Numbered from the stretch's first letter, positions 7,493 through 16,001 are shown. The stretch is 49,002 nt of DNA from Prevotellaceae bacterium (GCA_029219385.1 JAQXTH010000011.1:1-49002); one strand, 5' to 3'. Numbers and translations are program-made. Notes: generated by a model not told the origin, from the letters alone.

Positions 7493-8974
7493 TTAGAGTT
7501 TTGTGAAGTGTTGGTTAAACTTGTTTTTCCAAATGAAAAACCATATTGTGGTGGCCATGGTTATTATTGCACTCACGATATATGCCGTTGTCGTGGGGAG
7601 GTTGAGGCTGTATGGGTCAATACATATATACGACACACATACCATCATCATAAACATTGCCGGCAGCAGAGTGATGAAATATGGTTTCTTAAGTTTCGCG
7701 AGATATATGGTGATTGTGAAGAATGTGAAGATGGAAAATGTCTGGTTAAACCATGCGAAATATCTCCACAAAATGTCAAACTTCACAAACAACAAAATGA
7801 TACTCATAAAAAACACAGGCAAACAGAGCAACAATCGCTTTGCTACTTTGTTTTGCTTGATTTTCAGCATGTCGGCGGCGATGAGGCGTGCACATCTAAG
7901 GGCAGTGTCGCCGGTGGTTATAGGTGCAAACACCACACCGAGAATGGCCAACACTGCACCAAACGAACCGAGCCAGCTGTTGCAGATATGATTTACGATG
8001 AGTGCCGGATTTATAGAGCCGGTGTGGGGGTCGAGCATGGCGTTGTAGAGTTTCTCATAGGGAGTGTTGCCTGCCACGTCGAGACTGCTTGCAAACTGTA
8101 TGCTGGCGGCTGCCCAAATAAGAGCAATTATGCCCTCTGTTATCATAGAGCCAAAGAATACTCTCTTGCCATATTTTTCGTTTTTAAGACAGCGCGCCAT
8201 CATGGGGCTTTGGGTGGCATGAAATCCGCTCACGGCTCCGCAGGCAATCGTGATGCACAGAGCGGGGAATATGGGCAGAGCCCCACCGGGATAGTGGTTT
8301 TCAAAAGCATCGGTTATCTCGGGCATTTGATTGTTGTCGTGAAGAAATATTCCGAAAAACAAACATATTGCCATGAATATCAATACAATGCCAAACAAGG
8401 GATAGATTTTTCCGATTATTTTGTTGATTGGTAATATGGCGGCCAAGAAATAGTAGCCAAAGATTATCACCACCCAAAAGAGATAGCCGTCAAACACTCC
8501 GCCTATGTCGCCCGTCATGCTGTTGAGTAGCCCGGCAGGGGTCTTGACAAAGACGGCCACAACCAACACCATCAGAAACAGGGCAAGAATGCGTTGAGAA
8601 AAACGCGCCACGTTACCCATTTCATCACCGACTATTTCGGGCAGTGAGGCTCCGTTGCGCTTCATTGAAATCATTGCTGCCATGTAGTCGTGGGTTGCTC
8701 CGCCAAACACACAGCCCAACACTATCCATATATATGCAGCCGGACCAAAGAGAATGCCTTGTATGGTTCCAAAGATTGGACCGGTGCCGGCAATGTTGAG
8801 AAATTGAATGAGAAATACTTTCCATGTGGGCATTGGCGTATAGTCCACACCGTCTTGATGAGTGTAGCACGGAGTCTTTTTTTGTGGGTCGGGCCCTATG
8901 ATGCGCTCTGCGACTTTGCCATAAAAAATATAGCCTGCAATGAGGCAAGTCAAACATACAAGAAAGGTATACAT
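7493..8974 (-). CDS. cstA: carbon starvation protein CstA family transporter
   Basis: A 493-aa polytopic inner-membrane protein of the CstA family. Family members are induced by carbon starvation and transport peptides or pyruvate. Recognisable blocks are GYIFYGKVAERIIG at the N-terminus, FLNIAGTGPIFGTIQGILFGP, GCVFGGATHDYMAAMISMKRNGASLPEIVG and GFHATQSPMMARCLKNE, with about a dozen hydrophobic segments. It is shorter than E. coli CstA (about 700 aa), as usual for Bacteroidota members. It is a single gene divergent from fhs, with a -7 box at 9011-9018. The substrate is not predictable. Confidence 0.9.
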   Translation of the reverse strand: MYTFLVCLTCLIAGYIFYGKVAERIIGPDPQKKTPCYTHQDGVDYTPMPTWKVFLIQFLNIAGTGPIFGTIQGILFGPAAYIWIVLGCVFGGATHDYMAAMISMKRNGASLPEIVGDEMGNVARFSQRILALFLMVLVVAVFVKTPAGLLNSMTGDIGGVFDGYLFWVVIIFGYYFLAAILPINKIIGKIYPLFGIVLIFMAICLFFGIFLHDNNQMPEITDAFENHYPGGALPIFPALCITIACGAVSGFHATQSPMMARCLKNEKYGKRVFFGSMITEGIIALIWAAASIQFASSLDVAGNTPYEKLYNAMLDPHTGSINPALIVNHICNSWLGSFGAVLAILGVVFAPITTGDTALRCARLIAADMLKIKQNKVAKRLLLCLPVFFMSIILLFVKFDILWRYFAWFNQTFSIFTFFTITIYLAKLKKPYFITLLPAMFMMMVCVSYICIDPYSLNLPTTTAYIVSAIITMATTIWFFIWKNKFNQHFTKL

Positions 8975-9010
8975 AGAGAGTGTGTTTAAAGTATGTGTTT
9001 ATTAGTTATG

Positions 9011-9018
9011 CAAAATTA
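9011..9018 (-). promoter_or_regulatory. predicted -7 box of the cstA promoter
   Basis: On the minus strand TAATTTTG fits TAnnTTTG exactly, 36 nt before the cstA ATG. No good TTTG is found at the expected -33 distance (GATG is there), so only the -7 box is called. Confidence 0.45.
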
Positions 9019-9061
9019 CTGCTTTTTTGCTTTCGTTCATCATTATTAGGATGGATAAAAG

Positions 9062-9091
9062 TTTCTTTACTCTGTTTTTTATGTATTTTTG
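9062..9091 (+). promoter_or_regulatory. predicted fhs promoter
   Basis: TTTC (9062-9065), an 18-base spacer and TATTTTTG (9084-9091, exact TAnnTTTG) lie about 60 bp before the fhs start. They share the intergenic region with the divergent cstA promoter. Confidence 0.45.
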
Positions 9092-9149
9092 CAGTTTGAA
9101 GAACCTACTGACACATAACTTTGTCAATATATTAAAAACGTATTTACTT

Positions 9150-10817
9150 ATGAAATCAGACATTCAGATTGCACGCGAAACACCCCTCAAACCTATTGCC
9201 GAAATAGCGGCCTCGCTTGGGGTGGACAACAATAGGATAGAACCCTACGGACGGTATATCGCAAAACTGCCGCTCGACCTCATTGATGATTCTAAGGCCG
9301 CAAAAAGCAAATTGATTTTGGTCACAGCCATCACTCCCACAAAGGCCGGCATCGGAAAGACAACCGTCAGTGTCGGGCTTGCCTTGGGTTTGTGTCGCAT
9401 AGGTAAAAAAGCCGTCACAGTGTTGCGCGAACCTTCGTTGGGTCCTTGTTTTGGCATGAAAGGTGGTGCTGCGGGGGGCGGATATGCTCAGGTGTTGCCC
9501 ATGGACAAGATCAACCTGCATTTCACGGGCGACTTCCATGCCGTCACTTCTGCCCATAATATGATTTCGGCATTGCTCGACAATTATATCTATCAGCACA
9601 GGGACGATGGTTTTGCACTGAAAGAAGTGTTGTGGAAGAGGGTGCTTGATGTCAACGACCGCAATCTGCGCTATGTTGTGACCGGTCTTGGGGCAAAGAC
9701 CAACGGAGTGACGGCCGAGAGCGGTTTTGACATCACTCCTGCCAGCGAGATAATGGCAGTGTTATGTCTTGCTACAAGTCTCGATGATTTGCGTCGTCGC
9801 ATTGAAAATATTTTGCTCGGCACTACAATAGACAACAAACCTTTCAGGGTGAAAGACCTGGGTGTGGCGGGTGCGATATGCGTTTTGCTCAAAGATGCGC
9901 TTCAGCCCAATCTTGTGCAGACCACAGAGAATACGCCTGCCATTATTCATGGCGGTCCTTTTGCCAATATTGCTCATGGTTGTAATTCTGTTTTGGCAAC
10001 CAAGATGGGCATGAGCCTTTGTGACTATGTTGTGACCGAGGCGGGTTTTGGTGCAGACCTCGGAGCGGAGAAATTCTATGATATCAAGTGTCGCAAGGCG
10101 GGACTTAATCCGGCTCTCACCGTGATTGTCGCCACTACGCGCGGACTGAAAATGCACGGAGGAGTGTCGCTCGACGAGATCTCCAACCCAAATTCCGAGG
10201 GTTTGCGCGAAGGATTGAAAAATCTTGATCGCCATATCTCCAACCTTCAAGCGTTCGGACAGACTGTTGTGGTTTGCTTCAACCGTTTTGCCGATGATGT
10301 TGACACCGAAATAGACTTTTGCCGTCGCCATTGCGAAGAGTTGGGTGTGGGTTTTGCTGTCAATAATGCGTTTAACGAGGGTGGCAGCGGAGCAGAAGAT
10401 CTTGCCCGACTTGTTGCAGAGACTATCGACAGGCAACCCTCGCGCAAGTTGGAGTTTTGTTATGCCGACAGTGATTCTGTGGTTGCCAAAGTCGAGGCAG
10501 TGGCTCGTCGCGTCTATGGAGCAAAGGGCGTTACTTTCAGTGCCGCAGCAAAGAAGATGCTCCTAAAGATAGAGGAATTGCAGATTTCTCATTTCCCCAT
10601 TTGTGTGGCAAAGACACAGTTTTCGTTTAGTGCCGACGCAAAGGCCTATGGAGTGCCGGAGGGCTTCACAATCAATGTGCGCGACATTGTTATCAATATG
10701 GGAGCCGAGTTTATCGTGCTTGTGTGTGGCGACATAATGCGTATGCCCGGTTTGCCTAAGAGCCCACAGGCAGAGCGCATAGATATTGTTGATGGTGAGA
10801 TAGAGGGATTGTCGTAA
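9150..10817 (+). CDS. fhs: formate-tetrahydrofolate ligase
   Basis: ATP-dependent ligation of formate to tetrahydrofolate giving 10-formyl-THF, the entry to one-carbon metabolism. The protein is 555 aa, the family's usual size. The P-loop-like [11 protein letters not shown] is at residues 62-72, followed by [23 protein letters not shown] and [15 protein letters not shown] blocks. The frame is open further upstream, but homology begins at [16 protein letters not shown], so ATG 9150 is chosen. trmO follows 15 bp later, so the two are probably cotranscribed. Confidence 0.97.
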   Translation: MKSDIQIARETPLKPIAEIAASLGVDNNRIEPYGRYIAKLPLDLIDDSKAAKSKLILVTAITPTKAGIGKTTVSVGLALGLCRIGKKAVTVLREPSLGPCFGMKGGAAGGGYAQVLPMDKINLHFTGDFHAVTSAHNMISALLDNYIYQHRDDGFALKEVLWKRVLDVNDRNLRYVVTGLGAKTNGVTAESGFDITPASEIMAVLCLATSLDDLRRRIENILLGTTIDNKPFRVKDLGVAGAICVLLKDALQPNLVQTTENTPAIIHGGPFANIAHGCNSVLATKMGMSLCDYVVTEAGFGADLGAEKFYDIKCRKAGLNPALTVIVATTRGLKMHGGVSLDEISNPNSEGLREGLKNLDRHISNLQAFGQTVVVCFNRFADDVDTEIDFCRRHCEELGVGFAVNNAFNEGGSGAEDLARLVAETIDRQPSRKLEFCYADSDSVVAKVEAVARRVYGAKGVTFSAAAKKMLLKIEELQISHFPICVAKTQFSFSADAKAYGVPEGFTINVRDIVINMGAEFIVLVCGDIMRMPGLPKSPQAERIDIVDGEIEGLS

Positions 10818-10832
10818 ATTATCTGATGAAAA

Positions 10833-11504
10833 ATGGAGATAAATCCCATAGCCCATATAGAGACCGATTTTAACACAAAGTTTGGCGTGCCGCGCCAAAG
10901 CGGAATGCTTTGTGCAACAACGGGGCGCATCGTTTTTGAACCTCCTTATCGCAACGTCGAGGCACTAAGGGGACTGGAGGATTATGATTATATATGGTTG
11001 CTTTGGGATTTCAGCGAGGCTCATCGTGAGGGTTGGAGTCCCACGGTGAGGCCCCCACGTTTGGGAGGCAATGTGAGAATGGGTGTGTTTGCTACTCGCT
11101 CTCCGTTTCGGCCCAACAATATAGGCCTCTCTTCGGTGAGGTTGTTGGGCATAGACTATTCTGCGGCCAACGCGCCGGTGATAATTGTTGAAAGTCCCGA
11201 TCTGATGAATGGCACTCCCATTTACGACATCAAGCCCTATCTCTCATATACCGATTGCCACCCCGAGGCACGGGGAGGATTTACCGGCGGAAGAGCGCAT
11301 GGCGAGGGTGAGAAACTCCGAGTTGTTATTCCGCCTCGTGTTGAGGCATTGTTTTCGCCCCACAAACTCGAGGCATTGCGCGAGGTGTTGTCGGCCGATC
11401 CCCGACCGCGCTATATTGAAGACCCCGATCGTGTTTATGGCTTTTCGTTTGCAGGTCACGAAGTGAAATTCAAGGTAGAGGGCGATATGGTTGTTGTGAT
11501 TTAG
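10833..11504 (+). CDS. trmO: tRNA t6A37 methyltransferase TrmO (TsaA family)
   Basis: TrmO uses AdoMet to N6-methylate threonylcarbamoyl-adenosine at position 37 of certain tRNAs (m6t6A). The beta-barrel TsaA domain covers the first 145 residues: INPIAHIETDF, then EDYDYIWLLWDFSE, VRMGVFATRSPFRPNNIG (signature) and DIKPYLSYTDC. The C-terminal extension (VPP-like EALFSPHKLEAL and DPDRVYGF) matches the longer TrmO form. It is the second gene after fhs and is followed by a strong hairpin. Confidence 0.9.
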   Translation: MEINPIAHIETDFNTKFGVPRQSGMLCATTGRIVFEPPYRNVEALRGLEDYDYIWLLWDFSEAHREGWSPTVRPPRLGGNVRMGVFATRSPFRPNNIGLSSVRLLGIDYSAANAPVIIVESPDLMNGTPIYDIKPYLSYTDCHPEARGGFTGGRAHGEGEKLRVVIPPRVEALFSPHKLEALREVLSADPRPRYIEDPDRVYGFSFAGHEVKFKVEGDMVVVI

Positions 11505-11534
11505 ATTTACTCAAAAATTTGTATTATAATGTAG

Positions 11535-11591
11535 ATACGGAAAAATCTTGTCTGAGAAGTGATGAAGAGACAGGATTTTTCCGTATTTTTG
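11535..11591 (+). terminator. intrinsic terminator between trmO and rlmN
   Basis: A 13-bp perfect stem (ATACGGAAAAATC 11535-11547 with 11574-11586) extends inward by TTGTCT/AGACAG with one G-T pair, giving 19 bp around a 14-nt loop. It is followed by TTTTG. The 3' arm overlaps a TATTTTTG (11584-11591) that matches the -7 consensus, so the same bases may also serve an rlmN promoter. Confidence 0.7.
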
Positions 11592-11611
11592 TATTGTAAT
11601 TATTTTGTAAG

Positions 11612-12667
11612 ATGGAAAAACAACAACTTTCGGGCATGTCGCTGGCTGAACTTCAGACTTTGATGGCTGATTTGGGACAACCGCGTTTTGTGGCACGCCA
11701 GGTGGCAGAGTGGCTTTATAAAAAACAGATTTTCAGTTTCGACGAGATGACAAACGTGTCGAAAAAGGTGAGACAACTTTTGAGCGAACGTTTTGTCTTG
11801 GGGCGCACCCGACCCGTGGAGAGTGTCGAGTCGGCCGACGGCACAATAAAATACCTCTATCAAACGGCCGACAATCACTATATAGAGACGGTCTATATTC
11901 CCGAGCGCGACAGGGCCACGCTGTGTGTCTCGTCGCAGGTGGGCTGCAAGATGGGTTGCCGTTTCTGCATGACGGGACGCCAAGGGTTTGTGGCCAATCT
12001 CACTGCCGGTGACATAATCAATCAAATTTATTCTCTTCCACAGTTTGAACGGCTCACCAATGTGGTCTACATGGGTCAGGGCGAACCGTTTGACAACACA
12101 GACAATGTGATGCGTTCGCTTGAAATACTTACAGCCGACTATGGTCTTGCCTGGAGTCCCAAGCGCATAACGGTCTCCACTGTGGGCGTGATACCCGGCA
12201 TGAGACGTTTTCTCGATGAGAGTGCTTGCAATCTGGCTATCAGTCTGCATTTTGCTTTTGGCCAAGACCGGGCCACTTATATGCCGGCCCAGAAACCTTA
12301 TCCTATAGAAGACGTGGTGGAGTTGTTGAGAAACTATGATTTTTGTCGCAGTCACGATGAAGACGATCCTCGCGAGGGTAATCGTCAGCGCCGTCTGTCG
12401 TTTGAATATATTCTCTTCGATGGCATTAACGACAAGGTACATCATCTCGACCGCATTGTGAAGTTGTTGCGAGGCCTTGACTGTCGTGTGAATTTAATTC
12501 CTTTCCACACCATTCCCGACTCGCCTTTTGTCGGTGTGCCTGCCGATCGCATGATGCGTAATCGCAATTATCTTACCTCTAAAGGATTGTTTGCCACTCT
12601 TCGTGCTTCGAGAGGCCGTGATATTGAGGCGGCCTGTGGTCTGCTCACCACCAAGCGATTTGGTTGA
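11612..12667 (+). CDS. rlmN: dual-specificity rRNA/tRNA adenine C2-methyltransferase RlmN
   Basis: Radical-SAM enzyme that methylates C2 of A2503 in 23S rRNA and of A37 in some tRNAs. It has 351 aa. The CxxxCxxC cluster is C112-C116-C119 in QVGCKMGCRFCMTG. The GQGEP block (MGQGEPFDN) and the C-terminal methyl-carrying cysteine (C342 in IEAACGLL) are present, with the partner Cys being C119-region dependent as in the family. The N-terminal helical domain (LAELQTLMADLGQPRFVARQ) is intact. It is a single gene between two hairpins. Confidence 0.95.
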   Translation: MEKQQLSGMSLAELQTLMADLGQPRFVARQVAEWLYKKQIFSFDEMTNVSKKVRQLLSERFVLGRTRPVESVESADGTIKYLYQTADNHYIETVYIPERDRATLCVSSQVGCKMGCRFCMTGRQGFVANLTAGDIINQIYSLPQFERLTNVVYMGQGEPFDNTDNVMRSLEILTADYGLAWSPKRITVSTVGVIPGMRRFLDESACNLAISLHFAFGQDRATYMPAQKPYPIEDVVELLRNYDFCRSHDEDDPREGNRQRRLSFEYILFDGINDKVHHLDRIVKLLRGLDCRVNLIPFHTIPDSPFVGVPADRMMRNRNYLTSKGLFATLRASRGRDIEAACGLLTTKRFG

Positions 12668-12764
12668 TATGGTTATGTCGCTCTTAAAGAACTTGGGTTG
12701 TTGGTTGTCATGTTCATAGGGGCGAGCCCTTATGCTATTCTATGTCACCCCTTTTGAGGTTAAG

Positions 12765-12810
12765 GAGAGGGATTGACGCATTTTTTTGTGCGTCAATCCC
12801 TCTCTTTCTT
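12765..12810 (+). terminator. strong intrinsic terminator
   Basis: A 16-bp perfect stem (12765-12780 with 12789-12804, GAGAGGGATTGACGCA) closes an 8-nt T-rich loop and is followed by TTTCTT. It lies about 100 bp after rlmN. Confidence 0.75.
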
Positions 12811-13542
12811 ATTTTACCGAGAATGGGATTCTTGTTCAGCGTATATATATATAATATAATGTATAAGGAACGACTTTCTTGTTGCAGTTTACTCCGCGTT
12901 GGTGTTTTACGGTTCAGCGTGGTTTTGTTTTTTGTAATCAAAACACCGGAACAGACAACCAAAACAGGAATAAGAAAATAAGAGTGTAAACAACAATAGT
13001 ATTAACAAACAAAGCTGTCAACCAAAATCAGTACACGTCAAAAAAAATTTGAGCGCACTTCTCCATTTATCTCCGGCCGAAGATACTAAGATTTTCGGGC
13101 GAAGATACTAGTATTTTCGGGCGGAGATACTAGTATTTCCGGCCGGAAATAAGTCGTTAAGTCGCGTTTTATTAGAATTTGGACGTATTGCAGTATGTTT
13201 TTCACGATTTGGCTCAATTTTTGAAGCGATTCGGTTTGTTCGAAATGGCGAGCCCTATACGCTATATTGTCATGAAACAAAAAATCAAAAATTCCAAAAA
13301 GAAAGCATTCGCATAATACATCTTAACATGGAAATGAACGGAAATTTTCATTTTCTATCATTTTGCCATGGGCTTCGGGAGATGCCTATGGTGGAAAAAT
13401 GAATCTCATTGTCGTTTCAACAATCAGGTTTGGTTATGTCGATAGTTGGATAATAATGTGTGGGAAGTGGACTTTTTAGGTTGCATTTTATGGTATTATC
13501 AAAGAAAATATACATATATTTGTAGTTTTCTCTTGATAAGAA
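12811..13542. other. long gene-free region before the Dpn cassette
   Basis: No open frame here resembles a protein. It is AT-rich and holds a TA-rich stretch near 12841-12862, a GGTGTTTT/AAAACACC inverted pair near 12900-12946, and the 22-bp tandem repeat at 13075-13151. An imperfect hairpin with AAATGAA/TTCATTT arms lies near 13334-13353. It may be the scar or flank of the inserted restriction cassette. Confidence 0.5.
13075..13151. repeat. three 22-bp direct repeats ending in an 18-bp perfect palindrome
   Basis: Three copies with exact 22-bp spacing, anchored by GAAGATACTA at 13079 and 13101 and GGAGATACTA at 13123, differ at only a few positions. The last copy runs into TATTTCCGGCCGGAAATA (13134-13151), a perfect palindrome. 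There are no spacers, so it is not a CRISPR array. Confidence 0.85.
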
Positions 13543-13573
13543 TTGTCTTTCTCGCTGAAATTTTATACCTTTA
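13543..13573 (+). promoter_or_regulatory. predicted promoter of the Dpn cassette
   Basis: TTG (13543-13545), 20 bases, then TACCTTTA (13566-13573) fits the Bacteroidota promoter with one mismatch in the -7 box. It lies 45 bp before the ATG of the dam remnant, so it would drive both the remnant and dpnI. Confidence 0.4.
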
Positions 13574-13617
13574 CATCAGAGTTTGATTTATTCAACTGAA
13601 AAGAAACCCTGCATATT

Positions 13618-13779
13618 ATGGCAAAAGCAAAACCTTTTATCAAGTGGGTTGGCGGAAAGAGTCAGCTCATAGAACAATTGGATGCACAACTTCCGGCGGA
13701 CTTTGGTAATTGGGAGGATGTAACGTACATAGAGCCCTTTGTGGGTGGTGGAGCAATGCTCTTCTATATGCTTCTGTAA
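13618..13779 (+). pseudogene. truncated Dam/DpnM-type adenine methyltransferase (N-terminal remnant)
   Basis: A 53-codon frame holding only the start of a DpnM/Dam alpha-class GATC methyltransferase. PFIKWVGGKSQLIEQL is the family's N-terminal block, and EPFVGGGAMLFYML contains the AdoMet-binding FxGxG motif. Full-length relatives run to about 270-290 aa with a DPPY motif; here a TAA stop comes right after the first motif and the rest is missing. The DpnI gene starts 26 bp later. An intact Dam would methylate GATC and make the chromosome a DpnI target, so the loss fits its neighbour. The peptide may still be translated and couple to dpnI. Confidence 0.85.
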
Positions 13780-13805
13780 AAGTGACTGTTTATTTGCTAT
13801 CCGTT

Positions 13806-14573
13806 GTGAATCTGAAATTTGATACATCTGTTGCCGTAGCCTATAAAAGTGCCAGTCAAGTGGCGCGTGTGCTTACCGAAGATTGGTTGGCAAAAAATAT
13901 GTATTGTCCTATTTGTGGAAATATATCAATAAGCAGGAGCAAAAACAATGCACCGGTAAAGGATTTCGTCTGCGAGAGTTGCCACTCGCAGTATGAGCTG
14001 AAGAGCAAGCGTAGGAACAGTGATCAGTTTCAATCAAACGTAGTGGATGGTGTGTATAAAACTATGATTGAACGCATTAGTTCACTCGACAATCCGAGTT
14101 TTTTCTTCATGCACTATGACCGCTACGAAGTTAATAATCTCGTGGTTGTTCCCAAATGTTTCTTTACGCCAAGTGTGATTTTAAAACGAACTCCATTGTC
14201 TGATGCTGCAAGAAGAGCACGTTGGGAAGGGTGTGAAATCCTTCTTAAAAGCATTCCGTTGATAGCCAAAATACCCATTATCAGTAATGGTGTTGCACGA
14301 CCCCAGCAGGAGGTTATGGATCAATATGATAAAGTTTATAAACTGCAAACGCAGTCCGTAGAAGCACGTGGATGGCTAATGGATATACTGCATTTGATAG
14401 AAAGGCTTGACTCGACATTTTCTCTGCAAAATATGTATGCATTTGTTGATGAACTAAAGATAAAATATCCTAAAAACAATCACATACAGGAAAAAATCAG
14501 GCAACAGCTGCAGTTCTTACGCGATAATGAAATTATAGAATTTTGTGGCCGAGGCATCTATCGAAAGATATAA
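13806..14573 (+). CDS. DpnI-type methyl-directed restriction endonuclease (Gm6ATC)
   Basis: Homologue of DpnI, which cleaves GATC when adenine is methylated. With GTG at 13806 as start the protein has 255 aa (DpnI about 254) and lines up from its first residue. TEDWLAKNMYCPICGN is followed by KDFVCESCHSQYELKSK. The zinc-site cysteines are C34, C37, C56 and C59; the PD-(D/E)xK residues D53, E64 and K66 fall at the same numbers as in DpnI. The C-terminal winged helix ends YPKNNHIQEKIRQQ...EFCGRGIYRKI, very close to DpnI. An in-frame ATG at 13710 lies inside the dam remnant in another frame and is rejected. The gene is AT-richer than its neighbours by eye, suggesting transfer. Confidence 0.93.
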   Translation: MNLKFDTSVAVAYKSASQVARVLTEDWLAKNMYCPICGNISISRSKNNAPVKDFVCESCHSQYELKSKRRNSDQFQSNVVDGVYKTMIERISSLDNPSFFFMHYDRYEVNNLVVVPKCFFTPSVILKRTPLSDAARRARWEGCEILLKSIPLIAKIPIISNGVARPQQEVMDQYDKVYKLQTQSVEARGWLMDILHLIERLDSTFSLQNMYAFVDELKIKYPKNNHIQEKIRQQLQFLRDNEIIEFCGRGIYRKI

Positions 14574-14725
14574 GGCTTATCCGACAATTGGAGTGATAAT
14601 CACTATCATCGTATTGTGAATTCCTTTCTTTCGAGAGGAAGAGAGGAGTAGAGATTGCCTATCGTATTACTCCTTATATCTTATGAGCAGATATATGTGT
14701 GTGTATGAATTACTGTTTGGGAAAT

Positions 14726-14797
14726 GTGATCTTTTTTGATCACGAAAGTTAAACTATGATCTATTCCGTTTTGTATAATAAATTGATCGTAGTTTTG
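14726..14797 (+). promoter_or_regulatory. GATC-rich promoter region of the methyltransferase gene
   Basis: GTGATC and GATCAC (14726-14743) form a perfect inverted repeat around six T. Further GATC sites lie at 14758-14761 and 14785-14788, giving four within 61 bp. TTTG (14770-14773) and TAGTTTTG (14790-14797, exact TAnnTTTG) form a candidate promoter with a short 16-base spacer. The last GATC ends one base before the -7 box. Predicted transcription would start almost at the ATG (14807), so a very short leader is likely. The rest of 14574-14725 shows nothing I can name. Confidence 0.45.
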
Positions 14798-14806
14798 TGC
14801 CTTGAT

Positions 14807-15844
14807 ATGAGGTACAACGTGACAATACAAGAGACACTTGCCAGGACTGTGCAAATAGAGGCCGGCTCGCAGAGCGATGCGGAGAGAGCCGTCCGCCGAT
14901 TGTACCTTGATAACAAGTTGGTGCTTTCTGCCGACGACTTTACAGACACAAAGATTGTCGTCCAAAATGACCAGCCTTTCTATAAATCTCCCAACAACGA
15001 TTTTACTTTGATTCAAGGTGATTGCGTTGAAACTTTGTCAAAGTTTAAGTTTGGCTTTGATATGGTGTTTGCAGATCCACCATACTTTTTATCTGGTGGT
15101 GGCATATCATGTCAAAGCGGTAAAGTCGTTTGTGTTGACAAAGGAGATTGGGATAAGCCTTCAACTCCTGAGGAAATGGATGCATTTAATTTAAGATGGC
15201 TTTCTGCTTGCAGAGACCACATGAAGGACAATGCAACTATATGGATTTCAGGAACACATCACAACATTTTCAGTGTGCAGCAACAACTTCTGAAGTTGGG
15301 CTTCAAAATACTGAATGTGATAACATGGGCAAAAACCAATCCTCCGCCAAATATATCATGCCGATATTTTACCTATTCGACTGAGTTTATTATATGGGCA
15401 AGGAAGTTACAAAAAGTCGCTCACTACTACAATTATGATTTGATGAAGCAACTTAATGGTGACAAACAAATGACGGATGTTTGGCATTTACCTGCCATAG
15501 GTCGTTGGGAAAAATCATGCGGTAAGCATCCAACTCAAAAGCCCTTGGGAGTATTGGCAAGATTGATACAAGCCAGTACTCAACCGGGGGCGTGGATTCT
15601 TGACCCCTTTAACGGAAGTGCTACAACCGGTATTGCAGCCAACTTGCTTGGCAGAAAGTATCTTGGTTTAGAAATAGAAGATGAATTCCTATCTATGAGC
15701 AAGGCCCGAAGGGAAGAAATAGAGAATATTGCCGTTCGTCGTGACTATTATGAAAGATTGGCAAAAGCTAAGATTGTTTTACCTTCTGACAGCTTCTTCG
15801 TGGCTGATGATTCAGATATAAATTACGGAGTACCTTGGCTATAA
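14807..15844 (+). CDS. DpnD/PcfM domain fused to a DpnA (M2.DpnII)-type adenine-N6 DNA methyltransferase
   Basis: A 345-aa fusion. Residues 1 to about 52 match the DpnD-PcfM domain (YNVTIQETLARTVQIEA, then LVLSADDFTDTKI), a domain named after the unknown-function gene of the DpnI cassette. From FYKSPNNDFTLIQGD (about 58) it is a beta-class methyltransferase like DpnA/M2.DpnII: DPPYFLSGGGI (motif IV, 90-93), VDKGDWDK, TNPPPNISCRYFTYSTE, HPTQKP and DPFNGSATTG (AdoMet motif, from about 266). DpnA methylates GATC in single- and double-stranded DNA. If this protein does too, it conflicts with the DpnI gene 233 bp upstream. All motifs look intact. ATG 14807 is chosen because the domain begins there. 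Confidence 0.88.
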   Translation: MRYNVTIQETLARTVQIEAGSQSDAERAVRRLYLDNKLVLSADDFTDTKIVVQNDQPFYKSPNNDFTLIQGDCVETLSKFKFGFDMVFADPPYFLSGGGISCQSGKVVCVDKGDWDKPSTPEEMDAFNLRWLSACRDHMKDNATIWISGTHHNIFSVQQQLLKLGFKILNVITWAKTNPPPNISCRYFTYSTEFIIWARKLQKVAHYYNYDLMKQLNGDKQMTDVWHLPAIGRWEKSCGKHPTQKPLGVLARLIQASTQPGAWILDPFNGSATTGIAANLLGRKYLGLEIEDEFLSMSKARREEIENIAVRRDYYERLAKAKIVLPSDSFFVADDSDINYGVPWL

Positions 15845-15868
15845 ATATTAGTCAATAAGGATGACATT

Positions 15869-15914
15869 ACCCACTGACTATTAGCACTTATGCTAAAGGT
15901 CAGTGGGTTTTTTG
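15869..15914 (+). terminator. intrinsic terminator ending the Dpn cassette
   Basis: ACCCACTGAC (15869-15878) pairs with GTCAGTGGGT (15899-15908), with an inner TTAGC/GCTAA helix, followed by a run of T and TTTG. It lies 25 bp past the methyltransferase stop. Confidence 0.75.
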
Positions 15915-16001
15915 TTCCCAAATTGTGTCGCAGGCACTATGATGGGACATTAGATGTTTATAATCGGTGGCACTATTTGCTCACCATCATGACTATGACA
16001 A

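Noticed and set aside
7463-8434. Long plus-strand open frame opposite cstA
   Set aside because: Antisense shadow of cstA with a Cys/His-rich, unnatural composition.
12735-12981. Two small overlapping frames across the terminator after rlmN
   Set aside because: They run through a 16-bp hairpin on opposite strands, explained by its symmetry.
13075-13151. CRISPR array
   Set aside because: Only three directly adjoining copies, with no unique spacers and no cas genes.
13710-13805. Extended DpnI start at the in-frame ATG 13710
   Set aside because: The extra residues lie within the dam remnant read in another frame, whereas GTG at 13806 aligns with the first residue of DpnI and puts D53/E64/K66 at DpnI's own numbers.
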